A DNA stretch of 64,000 bases from DAOUAT01 sp964551735 (GTDB lineage Bacteria; Chloroflexota; Anaerolineae; CG2-30-64-16): assembly GCA_964551735.1 (NCBI GenBank), contig CAZKEF010000001.1, positions 124,001 to 188,000 on the forward strand. The letters are read 5' to 3'. A model generated the notes under the pieces. It saw only the letters and a list, made by a program, of their open reading frames with translations. It did not search any database and was not told where the DNA came from. Both the position numbers and the translations under genes were made by a program. Shown one piece after another: positions 32,451-40,615 of this stretch. The first letter of the stretch is position 1; the number at the start of each line of letters is the position of its first letter.

Positions 32451-33440
32451 TCAGTATCCCAGCAGATCCTTCAATTCCCCCGCGGCCGATTTGCTCAGCG
32501 GGATCTCGGCGCCGGCCGCGTCATCCAGGCGGAGGCTGAAGCTGTTGCGGGTGTAGGGGATGATCTCCCGGATGTGCTGCAGGTTGACGAGATATGAACG
32601 ATGGGCGCGGAAAAAGCCGCTGCGCGCCAGCCGCGCCTCAAGCTCGGCCAGCGTGAACTGGGTGGTCAGACGGCCAGAGGCTGTTTGTATGATGGCATGG
32701 CCGCCCTGCGCCTCCACGTAGCGGATGTCGGCCGGGTTGAGAAGGATCACCTTGTCCTCGGTGCGCACGGGAATCTTGAAGGGCTGAAGTGCGGGCGTCG
32801 TGGCGTCGGGCCGGGGCGCTTCGGCCAGGCGGCCGCCGCTGATCGTGTAGATCGTATCGCACAGCGGCTCCAGATAGGCCGCGTCATCGGCCAGGATCAG
32901 CACGGCTGCGCCGGCCTCAGCCAGATCACGAATGAGGCGCCCCAGGAGCGCGATGGTCGCCTGATCGCAGCGAACGAACGGATCAGCCAGGAGCAGCGCC
33001 TGGGGCCGGTGCAGGAGCGCGCGGCCGAAGGCCAGCCGGCGGCGCGAGCCAGGGGGGAGCTTGTCCAGCCTGGCCTCCGCCTGCTCCCCCAGCCCGACCT
33101 GCGCCAGCACTTCGTCAGCGCGGCTCGAGGGGAGGCCGTGCAACTGGCAGTGCAGCGTCAGGTTCCCCCGGGGTGATCGGCGCAGATACAGCCCGTCTTC
33201 CGTGAAAAGGACGCCGACCACGCGGCTGAAGGCGGCCCGATCGGCCGGATCGCACCCGGCCAGCCGTACCGAGCCGGCCGAAGGCCGCGCCCGGCCGAGC
33301 AGCACCTCGAAAAACGCCTCAATGCCGCTGCCCGGCGGCCCGACGATCGCCGCAAGCTCGCCCGTCTCAACGCGCAGGGCCGCGACGTCGAGGATGAGCT
33401 GCTGTCCGGCAAGCACCTGGAGGTCTTTGATCTCGATCAT
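32451..33440 (-). CDS. Degenerate ABC-ATPase domain fused to LytTR DNA-binding domain
   Basis: A 329-residue protein. Residues 1-215 follow the ABC ATPase fold, but every catalytic motif is broken. Walker A reads GPPGSGIEA (34-42: Ile40 in place of Lys, Glu41 in place of Ser/Thr). The signature reads LPPGS in place of LSGGQ, Walker B reads LLLADP in place of LLLDEP, and the H-loop reads LILADD with no His. Residues ~235-329 are a LytTR domain (VILLNPADIRYVEAQGGHA, FFRAHRSYLVNLQHIREI). It therefore looks like a transcription regulator using a dead ABC domain as sensor or docking part. ABC-LytTR fusions are known but uncommon. The next genes encode an ABC exporter, its likely target. Confidence 0.85.
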   Translation of the reverse strand: MIEIKDLQVLAGQQLILDVAALRVETGELAAIVGPPGSGIEAFFEVLLGRARPSAGSVRLAGCDPADRAAFSRVVGVLFTEDGLYLRRSPRGNLTLHCQLHGLPSSRADEVLAQVGLGEQAEARLDKLPPGSRRRLAFGRALLHRPQALLLADPFVRCDQATIALLGRLIRDLAEAGAAVLILADDAAYLEPLCDTIYTISGGRLAEAPRPDATTPALQPFKIPVRTEDKVILLNPADIRYVEAQGGHAIIQTASGRLTTQFTLAELEARLARSGFFRAHRSYLVNLQHIREIIPYTRNSFSLRLDDAAGAEIPLSKSAAGELKDLLGY

Positions 33441-33449
33441 GGCATGCTT

Positions 33450-33478
33450 ATTCTACTACGAAGGACATTCGGCGGCAA
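33450..33478 (-). promoter_or_regulatory. Promoter giving a probably leaderless mRNA for the ABC-LytTR gene
   Basis: On the minus strand TTGCCG and TAGAAT are spaced by 17 bp. The -10 ends only 9 bp before the start codon at 33440, and no Shine-Dalgarno is present, so the transcript would begin within a few bases of the ATG. Confidence 0.55.
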
Positions 33479-33490
33479 TCTCGGATCATC

Positions 33491-33560
33491 CACCTGTCCA
33501 ACCCCCAAATCATCCGGTTGGCCGATGCCGGCGGGAAGTTCTCGTTGTATCATGTTTGTT
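33491..33560 (+). repeat. Diverged third copy of the PIG-L 3'-flank element
   Basis: CACCTGTCCAA, GGTTGGCCGATGCCGGCGGG and TTCTCGTTGTAT match in order the region after each PIG-L gene (5352-5417 and 22608-22672), but the AACTCCCC stem has decayed. No PIG-L coding sequence precedes it here. Confidence 0.6.
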
Positions 33561-33603
33561 AGAGAACAAAGGCGCGTCAGGCAAAGCAAAGATGGAGGAA
33601 AGC

Positions 33604-34317
33604 ATGACGGCTCAGCAAACATCCGGGGGCGTGGATGCTCGCCGGGCGATCACCGGCTGGCTGGTGAGGACAGTGCTGTTCGTGCCGTTCATCGGCGCGA
33701 TCATCTTCTGGGCCGCGGGCACGGTTCGCTGGCTCAACGCGTGGGTCTATGTGCTGTGGTACCTGGTCGTCTCGGTGGCGGCCGTGTTCCTCAGCGATCC
33801 GGCGCTGCTGGCAGAGCGCTCCGGCGCCCGGCGGGTCAAGGGCCAGAAGGGGTGGGACAGGGCATTGCTCGGCCTTTACGGCGCGATCACCCCCCTGGTC
33901 ATCCCCATCGTCGCAGGACTGGACCTCCGCCTCGGCTGGCGGCCAGAGGTGGCAGTCTGGCTCCAGGTCGCCGCGTTCGTCGTCTACGCGCTGGGTTGGG
34001 CCTTGCACCTGTGGGCCATGGCTGCGAACCGCTACCACGCGCTGGTGGTACGCATCCAGTCCGACCGCGGGCAGACGGTGGTGACGGGCGGGCCGTACCG
34101 CTTCGTGCGCCATCCCGGTTACGTGGGCGGTATCGCGATGACCGTGGCCGCAGCGCTGGTGCTCGGCTCCGTCTGGGCGCTGATCCCCGGCGTGCTGGGC
34201 GGGCTGCTGCTGATCATCCGCACGATCCTGGAGGACCGGACGTTACAGCGGGAGTTGGACGGTTACCGCGCGTACGCGGCCCGCGTGCGCTACCGGCTGC
34301 TGCCGGGGGTGTGGTGA
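33604..34317 (+). CDS. ICMT/PEMT-like membrane methyltransferase
   Basis: A 237-residue protein with about five membrane helices. The C-terminal isoprenylcysteine methyltransferase-like signature is GPYRFVRHPGYVGG (SAM-contact R-H-P), followed by EDRTLQRELDGYRAYAARVRYRLLPGVW. Bacterial relatives methylate unknown small or lipid substrates. GGAGGAAAGC lies before ATG 33604; ATG 33592 is an alternative. Related genes are at 39013, 42904, 48493 (frameshifted) and 43459 (fragment). It opens the long plus-strand gene run. Confidence 0.85.
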   Translation: MTAQQTSGGVDARRAITGWLVRTVLFVPFIGAIIFWAAGTVRWLNAWVYVLWYLVVSVAAVFLSDPALLAERSGARRVKGQKGWDRALLGLYGAITPLVIPIVAGLDLRLGWRPEVAVWLQVAAFVVYALGWALHLWAMAANRYHALVVRIQSDRGQTVVTGGPYRFVRHPGYVGGIAMTVAAALVLGSVWALIPGVLGGLLLIIRTILEDRTLQRELDGYRAYAARVRYRLLPGVW

Positions 34318-34353
34318 AAAACGGCTTTGGCCGAAAAGAGGTAGAGCAGAAAG

Positions 34354-35385
34354 ATGGATACCACTCAAGATGCGATCAAAGTCCCTGGCGCCCCGGCCAT
34401 CCCGGGGCTCGTGTTTCGCCACTTCGGCGGGCCAGCCGATTTCCCGGCCATGGTTGCGGCACTCAATGCCAGCGAGGCCGCGGATGGCGAGGAACGCGTC
34501 GTCACGGTGGAAGGGATCACGAACAACTACGCGCACCTGTCGAACAGCGACCCGGCGCACGATATGCTGATCATCGAAGTAAACGGCGAGGTGGTCGGCT
34601 ATGCGCGCGTCTTTTGGTTTGACGAAACCGGCGGGCCGATCGTGTATACCCCCTTCGCCTACCTGGCCCCTGCGTGGCGACGCAAAGGCATCGGCCGTGC
34701 GACCCTGCGCTGGACGGAACACCGCCTGGCCGAGATCGCGGCCGGCCATCCCGGCGATCGAGCCAAGGTCTACCAGACCTTCGCCCTGCAGGGCGCCGCG
34801 GGCCTGACCGCACTGCTGGAACAGGAAGGCTACCGGCCGGTGCGCTATTTCTACCAGATGGTGCGGCCCGACCTGGAAGAAATCCCGGACTTCCCGCTCC
34901 CGGATGGGATCGAGGTGCGGCCGGCCCTGCCCGAGCACTATCGCGCCATTTGGGATGCCGGCAACGAAGCCTTCCGCGATCACTGGGGCTACTCGCCGCC
35001 GACCGAGGAGGACTACCAGGCCTGGCTGGGCGACAAAGCGCATTTCCAGCCCCACCTGTGGCAGATCGCCTGGGATGTGGCCACCGACCAGGTCGCAGGC
35101 CAGGTGGGCACCTACATTGACTACGCCGAGAACGAGGAGTTCCACCGGCAGCGCGGGTGGACCGAAGGGATCAGCGTTTGCCGATCCTGGCGCCGCCGCG
35201 GCCTGGCGCGCGCGCTCATCGTCCGCAGCCTGCGCGCCCAAAAGGCGGCGGGGATGACCGAATCCGCGCTTGGCGTGGATAGCGAGAACATCAGCGGCGC
35301 TACCCGGGTCTATGAGGCCTGCGGCTTCCGCGTGATGAAGCGCAATACGGCCTATCGGAAGCTGTTGGCCGGCGGCCCGGCATGA
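34354..35385 (+). CDS. Tandem GNAT acetyltransferase
   Basis: A 343-residue protein with two GNAT domains. The first is at about residues 20-165 (YLAPAWRRKGIGRATLRW, the pyrophosphate loop RxxGIG). The second is at about 185-340 (SVCRSWRRRGLARALIVR, then ENISGATRVYEACGFRVMKR). The arrangement resembles MshD-type double GNATs. The substrate is unknown. GAGGTAGAG precedes the start. It follows the ICMT-like gene by 36 bp. Confidence 0.88.
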   Translation: MDTTQDAIKVPGAPAIPGLVFRHFGGPADFPAMVAALNASEAADGEERVVTVEGITNNYAHLSNSDPAHDMLIIEVNGEVVGYARVFWFDETGGPIVYTPFAYLAPAWRRKGIGRATLRWTEHRLAEIAAGHPGDRAKVYQTFALQGAAGLTALLEQEGYRPVRYFYQMVRPDLEEIPDFPLPDGIEVRPALPEHYRAIWDAGNEAFRDHWGYSPPTEEDYQAWLGDKAHFQPHLWQIAWDVATDQVAGQVGTYIDYAENEEFHRQRGWTEGISVCRSWRRRGLARALIVRSLRAQKAAGMTESALGVDSENISGATRVYEACGFRVMKRNTAYRKLLAGGPA

Positions 35386-35428
35386 CTCAGTCGTGACATT
35401 TTCAACGCGCGGCGAGACTGGGAGGAGT

Positions 35429-35980
35429 ATGCATCCGATGGTTGCAGCCATTCGTTCTTATCGGGATTCTGATGCCGAGCGGGTCGGTCAACTCATCGCC
35501 GACACCTACAGCAGATATAACCTCTCTTTCGCTTCGGGCGATGAGCTGGGCAAGCTGCTTGGCCCCTTCCGCCATGCGTGGTCGGACGAGCCGGCCCATC
35601 GTGCGGCGGTTGCGCAGGTCATTCGCGCACCAACGGTCCTCGTGGCCGAGGAGGACGGCGAGATCGTCGGCGTGTTGCGCGGCCGCAAGGAACGGCTGGC
35701 CAGCCTGTTCGTGCGGGGCGACCGCCATCGCCAAGGGATCGGCCGGCGGCTGGTGGAGGCGTTCGAACAGGCGTCCATCACTGAAGGCGTAACCGTGATC
35801 CGGCTCGCCTCAACGCTGTACGCGATCCCATTCTACACCGCCCTGGGCTACCGGCGGACGACCGGGATTCGCAACGGCTGGAGCTTCGAGGGCACGGGGT
35901 TGAGGTATCAGCCGATGAAGAAGAACCTTCAGGCCAACGCCGTAGGAAGTGCGAATACAGATAACGGAGGTGAACAGTGA
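35429..35980 (+). CDS. GNAT acetyltransferase
   Basis: A protein of about 183 residues with one GNAT domain. LFVRGDRHRQGIGRRLVEAFE is the acetyl-CoA loop, here with core R-x-x-G-I-G, and IPFYTALGYRRT is the C-terminal motif B. Two starts are possible, ATG 35429 (GGAGGAG very close) or ATG 35438. Its stop overlaps the GTG start of the next CPBP gene as GTGA (35977-35980), so the two are probably translated together. The substrate is unknown. Confidence 0.87.
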   Translation: MHPMVAAIRSYRDSDAERVGQLIADTYSRYNLSFASGDELGKLLGPFRHAWSDEPAHRAAVAQVIRAPTVLVAEEDGEIVGVLRGRKERLASLFVRGDRHRQGIGRRLVEAFEQASITEGVTVIRLASTLYAIPFYTALGYRRTTGIRNGWSFEGTGLRYQPMKKNLQANAVGSANTDNGGEQ

Positions 35981-36714
35981 ACGCGTCCTCCATGCTTACC
36001 CAGAGGCCCTGGCAACATACAGGCTGGGCACAGGCGCTGGCGATCGGGCTCGGCGTCGCGCCGATCTACGCGATGACCATTGTGACCCACCTGAACCGGG
36101 AGCAGCCCTACAGCCTGGACGACATCCTCTTTTACACTTGTGCGATCGCCGGCCTCGCGCTCGTGTGGCTGCTCCTGCTGCTGCGTTTCGTCTGCGGCGC
36201 GCGCTTCGGCGACCTGAACCTCAAGCGGGCGCGCTGGTGGCAGGACGTGTTGGGCGGCCTTGGCCTGACCGTGCTCACCTTGAGCGTCCAATACCTCATC
36301 GGGCCGGTGATCGGGCGACTCTTGCCGAGCCAGCCGCAGAACGGGCTGGGCGATGTCTTCGCCGGGCTGGCGCGCGATCCGTGGCGGCTGGCGCTCTTCC
36401 TGGGGCCGGGCCTGGCGCTCGGCGCGGCCGGCTTCGAGGAGCTCGTGCGGGTCTTCTTCCTGAGCCGCTGGTGGCAGATCGCCCCAGAGGCCGCCTGGCG
36501 CTGGCTGGGCGTCCTAATCTCAGCGGCGCTGTTCGGCCTGGCGCACCTCTACCAGGGGCCGGCCGGCATGGTGAACACCGCGCTCAGCGGCCTGATCCTG
36601 GCGGTCGTCTATCTGCGGTTCGGCCGGGTCTGGCCCTTGATCATCTCGCACTACCTGCACGATGCGCTCCAAATCGGGCTGGTGGTCTACCTGATGCGAA
36701 GCGGCGCGATGTGA
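35977..36714 (+). CDS. CPBP-family intramembrane protease
   Basis: A 245-residue membrane protein, the third CPBP protein in the window. Motifs are GFEELVRVFFLSRWW (Glu-Glu...Arg), LFGLAHLYQGP (His) and ISHYLHDALQ (His). The start is GTG 35977 with CGGAGG upstream and a GTGA overlap with the GNAT gene. The first motif is slightly unusual in having V-R in place of the common W/F-R-G. Its role is unknown. Confidence 0.85.
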   Translation: MNASSMLTQRPWQHTGWAQALAIGLGVAPIYAMTIVTHLNREQPYSLDDILFYTCAIAGLALVWLLLLLRFVCGARFGDLNLKRARWWQDVLGGLGLTVLTLSVQYLIGPVIGRLLPSQPQNGLGDVFAGLARDPWRLALFLGPGLALGAAGFEELVRVFFLSRWWQIAPEAAWRWLGVLISAALFGLAHLYQGPAGMVNTALSGLILAVVYLRFGRVWPLIISHYLHDALQIGLVVYLMRSGAM

Positions 36715-36724
36715 AGGAGGTCCC

Positions 36725-37525
36725 ATGAACAACGTACAGGTCTCCACCGGGGAAGCTCAACCAGGTTTCTTCGACTTTGCGGCCGAGGTCGGCCTGACCA
36801 AGCACATCGGCGGCGTGGCGGCCACGGAAGCGCTCGTCGAATTGTGTCACATCGACCAGGGTAGCTACGTCCTCGACGTCGGCTGCGGCGCGGGGGCCAC
36901 GGCCTGCTTCCTGGCGAAACGGGTTGGCTGCCGGGTCGCCGGCGTGGACATCCTGGAGGGGATGGTTGCGCGATCCAGGGAGCGGGCGGCGCGGGAGCGG
37001 GTGGCCGACCGGGTCGAGTTCCGGGTTGCCGACGCCCAAGACCTGCCCTTTGCAGATGGCACGTTCGACGCGGTCATCACCGAGTCGGTCACCGCCTTCC
37101 CGGAGGACAAGCAGCGGGCGGTGGATGAGTACGCGCGGGTGACGAAGCCGGGCGGCTACGTCGGGCTGAACGAGACCGCCTGGCTGAAGTTCCCCCCGCC
37201 GCCGGAGGTGGTCGCCTGGGCGGCGCAAGATGTCGGCGCCAGCGTCAAGCCGCTCACGCCGGACGAGTGGACCGGGCTGCTGGTGGATGCCGGGCTGCAG
37301 GAGATCGTGACGCGGGTCTACGCCGTGGACGTCCGGGACGAGGCGAGGGGCATCGTGCGGCGCTACGGCCTGGGCGGGACGCTGCGGGTGATGGGAAGGA
37401 TGCTGCGCCTCTATGCGAGAAGCCCGGCATACAGGAAGTTCGTGAAGGGCGTCGGTCAGCAGGGGGTCGTCCCGGCCCACCTTGAGGAGTATTTCGGCTA
37501 CGGGTTGTTCATCGGGCGGAAATGA
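36725..37525 (+). CDS. Class I SAM-dependent methyltransferase
   Basis: A 266-residue enzyme of the Methyltransf_11/UbiE type. Motif I is VLDVGCGAGATACFLAK (residues ~49-65), the acidic end of strand 2 is in VAGVDILEGM, motif II is in VADAQDLPFADGTFDAVIT, and VTKPGGYVGLNE follows. A C-terminal helical region of about 90 residues covers the substrate pocket. The substrate is unknown. AGGAGG precedes the start. It lies 10 bp after the CPBP gene. Confidence 0.9.
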   Translation: MNNVQVSTGEAQPGFFDFAAEVGLTKHIGGVAATEALVELCHIDQGSYVLDVGCGAGATACFLAKRVGCRVAGVDILEGMVARSRERAARERVADRVEFRVADAQDLPFADGTFDAVITESVTAFPEDKQRAVDEYARVTKPGGYVGLNETAWLKFPPPPEVVAWAAQDVGASVKPLTPDEWTGLLVDAGLQEIVTRVYAVDVRDEARGIVRRYGLGGTLRVMGRMLRLYARSPAYRKFVKGVGQQGVVPAHLEEYFGYGLFIGRK

Positions 37526-37534
37526 GGCGGGGAG

Positions 37535-38869
37535 ATGCAGAGAAACAAGCAAGTCGTCCTTGCCATCCTGGCCCTCTGCGTTCTCGGTGGCGCATTAATT
37601 CTCGCCATAGTTCTGGCCTTTCCCTTGATGCGCAAGGAGTCTGATATGCCAACAGAGAACCCGCCCGAGGTGATGGGGCAGAGCGAGCAGGCGAGCCTGC
37701 CGGCGTCTGCCGGGACAGACGAGCGCATCACCCAGGTAGAAAACGGCCTTATCTGCATGTCTGCAGACGGTCAGCCGCAGTGGGGCTGCACCGCGACGCT
37801 GGCAGAACGCATGGGGCACACCCGGGCGCCGGGAGTGAGCATCGCGGTGATTGATGCGTACCAACTCGCCTGGGTCAAAGGCTATGGGGTGGCCGCGGCC
37901 GGCGGGGATGAGCCGGTAACGGTGCAAACCCTGTTTCACGCCGGGTCCGTCGCGAAGTCGGTTTCGGCGGCGGCCGTCCTCACCCTGGTGGAGCGAGACC
38001 TCTTGCGCCTGGACGACGATGTGAACGGCGGCCTCAGGTCCTGGCAAGTCTCGGAAAACGAAAACACAGCGACCGAAAAGGTCACGCTGCGCCGGTTACT
38101 GAGCCACTCTGCCGGCCTGAAAGATGGGCTGACCGACCGCGGCCCGGATGAGCCCATGCCGGCGTACGTTACCTTTGGAGACGAGGCGCCCACCGCAACC
38201 CTCCAACAGCTTCTGGAAGGCATGCCGGAGGACGGCATCGAACCGACCCGCGTGATCGCCGCGCCGGGAACGCAGTACCGCTATACCAATGCCGATTACG
38301 CGATCCTGGAGCTGTTGGTCGAGGACCGCCTAGGCCAGCCTTTCGACGATTTCGTCCAGGCCGCTGCCTTGGATCGCTTGGGGATGGCCATGAGCAGCTA
38401 TCATCAGCCTCTGCCCCAGGCCCTGCGCCAGCTCTCGGCCAGCGAGCACACTCTGGATGGGCAGCCGATGACAGGCGGTCGGGCCAACTTCCCCTTCCAT
38501 GCCGCCGGCAGTTTGTGGACCACACCGGGCGATCTGGCGCTTTTCATCATTGACCTGATGAGAGCCTACCAGGGGGAGGTTGGCCATCTCCTGTCGCCGA
38601 GCATGGCTCGGGAGATGCTGTCACCGCAGATCGCGATCCTCGATAGCCCCCTCAGCGACGCCTACGGCTTGGGGGTGGAGCTGCAGAACACCAGCGGAGG
38701 GCCCAAAGCCTGGCATTCCGGGGGCACCTGGGGTTCGTGCAGCATCGTCTGGTTTTATCCGCAGCTTGGGCAGGGCGCTGTCGTGATGGTCAACAGCGCC
38801 AGTGGCAACTTACTGCGCTTCGAGATACTGCTGAGCATCGCTGCGGTGTATGGTTGGCCGATGGGTTGA
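37535..38869 (+). CDS. Beta-lactamase-fold serine hydrolase (class C/esterase-like), membrane-anchored
   Basis: A 444-residue protein with an N-terminal hydrophobic helix (about residues 7-30), probably an uncleaved anchor or signal. The hydrolase domain carries the S-x-x-K motif SVAK (Ser138-Lys141), the Y-x-N motif YTN (from Tyr250) and the K-T-G equivalent HSGGT (from His394). These match class C beta-lactamase/D-Ala-D-Ala peptidase/esterase EstB relatives. It would act outside the membrane, but the substrate is unknown. It follows the methyltransferase by 9 bp. Confidence 0.88.
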   Translation: MQRNKQVVLAILALCVLGGALILAIVLAFPLMRKESDMPTENPPEVMGQSEQASLPASAGTDERITQVENGLICMSADGQPQWGCTATLAERMGHTRAPGVSIAVIDAYQLAWVKGYGVAAAGGDEPVTVQTLFHAGSVAKSVSAAAVLTLVERDLLRLDDDVNGGLRSWQVSENENTATEKVTLRRLLSHSAGLKDGLTDRGPDEPMPAYVTFGDEAPTATLQQLLEGMPEDGIEPTRVIAAPGTQYRYTNADYAILELLVEDRLGQPFDDFVQAAALDRLGMAMSSYHQPLPQALRQLSASEHTLDGQPMTGGRANFPFHAAGSLWTTPGDLALFIIDLMRAYQGEVGHLLSPSMAREMLSPQIAILDSPLSDAYGLGVELQNTSGGPKAWHSGGTWGSCSIVWFYPQLGQGAVVMVNSASGNLLRFEILLSIAAVYGWPMG

Positions 38870-39012
38870 TGACACCGGAGCCTGTTTCTGTCGGTCGCGA
38901 TGTTCGCCAATCCATGAAGTATGGCGTTCCAGGGGATGAGTGGAAGAAACTGCCCCCCAACCACCCGGCAGTGCACCGGGAACTGACCTGCCAGTGAAGG
39001 AGGTTAGATCGC

Positions 39013-39462
39013 ATGAACAACAGAACTATCCTTCCCCCAACCTACCTGTGGGCTGCCATGATCCTGATGGTGGCGCTTCACTTCGTGGTCCCGGTCATCA
39101 GGCTGATCACCTTTCCCTGGCAGTTGGTCGGCCTGCTGCCCCTGGTCCTGGGCGCGGCGCTGAACCTCGTCGCCGACAAGGCCTTTCGCGACGCCAAGAC
39201 CACGGTCAAGCCCTTCCAGGAATCGACCGCCCTGGTGACGACCGGCGCTTACCGGCTCTCCCGGCACCCAATGTACCTGGGTTTCGTGCTGATCCTGCTC
39301 GGCCTTGCCGTTTTGCTGGGCTCCTTGACGCCGTCTCTGGTCATTCCACCCTTTGCACTGCTGATGGACCGGGCCTTCATTGTGGTCGAGGAAGGGATGC
39401 TGGCGCAGAAGTTCGGCCAGGCCTGGCTGGACTACAAACAGCGGATAAGGCGTTGGGTATAG
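39013..39462 (+). CDS. Small ICMT/PEMT-like membrane methyltransferase
   Basis: A 149-residue protein with four hydrophobic helices and the signature GAYRLSRHPMYLGF (R-H-P-M-Y), then EEGMLAQKFGQAWLDYKQR near the end, as in short isoprenylcysteine methyltransferase-family proteins. AAGGAGG lies before the ATG. The gap before it (38870-39012) has no supported gene. The substrate is unknown. Confidence 0.85.
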   Translation: MNNRTILPPTYLWAAMILMVALHFVVPVIRLITFPWQLVGLLPLVLGAALNLVADKAFRDAKTTVKPFQESTALVTTGAYRLSRHPMYLGFVLILLGLAVLLGSLTPSLVIPPFALLMDRAFIVVEEGMLAQKFGQAWLDYKQRIRRWV

Positions 39463-39495
39463 AGGCGTAGCCCAGGCACGAAGGGAGTTCTCCAC

Positions 39496-39699
39496 ATGTA
39501 CAACAAAACACTCATCAACGGTCTGGTTATCCTATGCGCCGGGCTGTTGGCGTCCAGCGCATCCTCGTTCCTGGAGCGCTTCGCCATCTTGGGAACCGCG
39601 ACCGAGTTCGCCAGGGGGTTTCTCGATGGACTTGCGGTCGTGGCCTTCGGTATCGCTATCTTCGTACTGGCGCGCAATCGGCGTGTCGTGAAGGAGTAA
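39496..39699 (+). CDS. Small membrane protein (67 aa)
   Basis: The product has two hydrophobic stretches (about residues 7-25 and 42-59) and a charged C-terminus (RNRRVVKE). GGGAG precedes the ATG. No family was recognised. It lies four bases before the ABC ATPase gene, so it is probably in that operon. Confidence 0.55.
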   Translation: MYNKTLINGLVILCAGLLASSASSFLERFAILGTATEFARGFLDGLAVVAFGIAIFVLARNRRVVKE

Positions 39700-39703
39700 C
39701 GTT

Positions 39704-40615
39704 ATGCCCCCGATCATCGAAATCCGCAACCTGCGCAAGACCTACGGCAGCGTCCTCGCCGCGGACGACATCAGCTTGGAGGTGCAGCCCGGCGAGATCT
39801 TCGGGCTGTTGGGCCCGAACGGCGCGGGCAAGACCACCACGCTGGAATGCCTGGAAGGAATCCGCCAGCCCGATCGCGGGGACCTGGCCGTCCAGGGCGT
39901 GGACCCGACGCGGCAGCCCCGCAAGCTGCGCCAGTTGATCGGCGTACAGCTCCAGACCGGCGGCCTGCCGGACGCGATGACGGTGGACGAGGCGATGCGC
40001 TTCTTCGCCGCGTATCACGGCGTGGCCCCGCGGCGCGATCTGCTGGTGCGGATGGGGCTGGGCGACAAGTTGGGCGCGCAATATCACCAACTCTCCATCG
40101 GGCTGCGCCGCCGGCTGGCGTTGGCGCTGGCCATCGCCCACGACCCGCCCGTCGTGATCCTGGACGAGCCGACCGCGGGCCTGGATGTGGCCTCGCGCAC
40201 CGAGCTGCATGCGCTCATGGCCGAGCTGCGCGCGGGCGGCACCGCCATCCTGCTCGCCACTCACGACATGGCCGAGGCGGAGAAGCTGGCCGACCGCGTC
40301 GCGATCCTGCTGGCTGGCCGGATCGTCGCGGCCGGCTCCCCGCGCGAGCTGACCGCGGCCGGCGCGGGCCTCACGAAGGTCTCGGTCCGTTCGGAGGAAG
40401 CGCTGCTCCTGGCTGAGGACGGCCGTTTCCCGGCCGTGCAGCAGCGGACGGTCAAGGAAGATTACGCCATCTACTTCAGCACGGATCCCGGCCCGACGGT
40501 GGCCGCGATCCTGGATTATCTGGCCGACCACGCCGACCGGCTGATTGACCTGCGCGTCGAACGGCCCTCGCTGGAGGAACGGTTCCTGGAAATCACCACG
40601 GGAGGCCCCCGATGA
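39704..40615 (+). CDS. ABC exporter ATP-binding protein
   Basis: A 303-residue ATPase with Walker A GPNGAGKTTT, a Q-loop in GVQLQTGG, a signature of the form LSIGLRRRLALALAI (Ile in place of the first Gly of SGG), Walker B VVILDEPTAGLD and H-loop ATHDMAEAE. The ~85-residue C-terminal extension is typical of DrrA-like ATPases. It is joined to the next permease by an ATGA overlap (40612-40615). Confidence 0.92.
   Translation: MPPIIEIRNLRKTYGSVLAADDISLEVQPGEIFGLLGPNGAGKTTTLECLEGIRQPDRGDLAVQGVDPTRQPRKLRQLIGVQLQTGGLPDAMTVDEAMRFFAAYHGVAPRRDLLVRMGLGDKLGAQYHQLSIGLRRRLALALAIAHDPPVVILDEPTAGLDVASRTELHALMAELRAGGTAILLATHDMAEAEKLADRVAILLAGRIVAAGSPRELTAAGAGLTKVSVRSEEALLLAEDGRFPAVQQRTVKEDYAIYFSTDPGPTVAAILDYLADHADRLIDLRVERPSLEERFLEITTGGPR

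Noticed and set aside
38914..38997. Short frame MKYGVPGDEWKKLPPNHPAV... between a hydrolase and a methyltransferase gene
   Set aside because: No Shine-Dalgarno and no recognised family; it could be a gene relic, but evidence is too thin.
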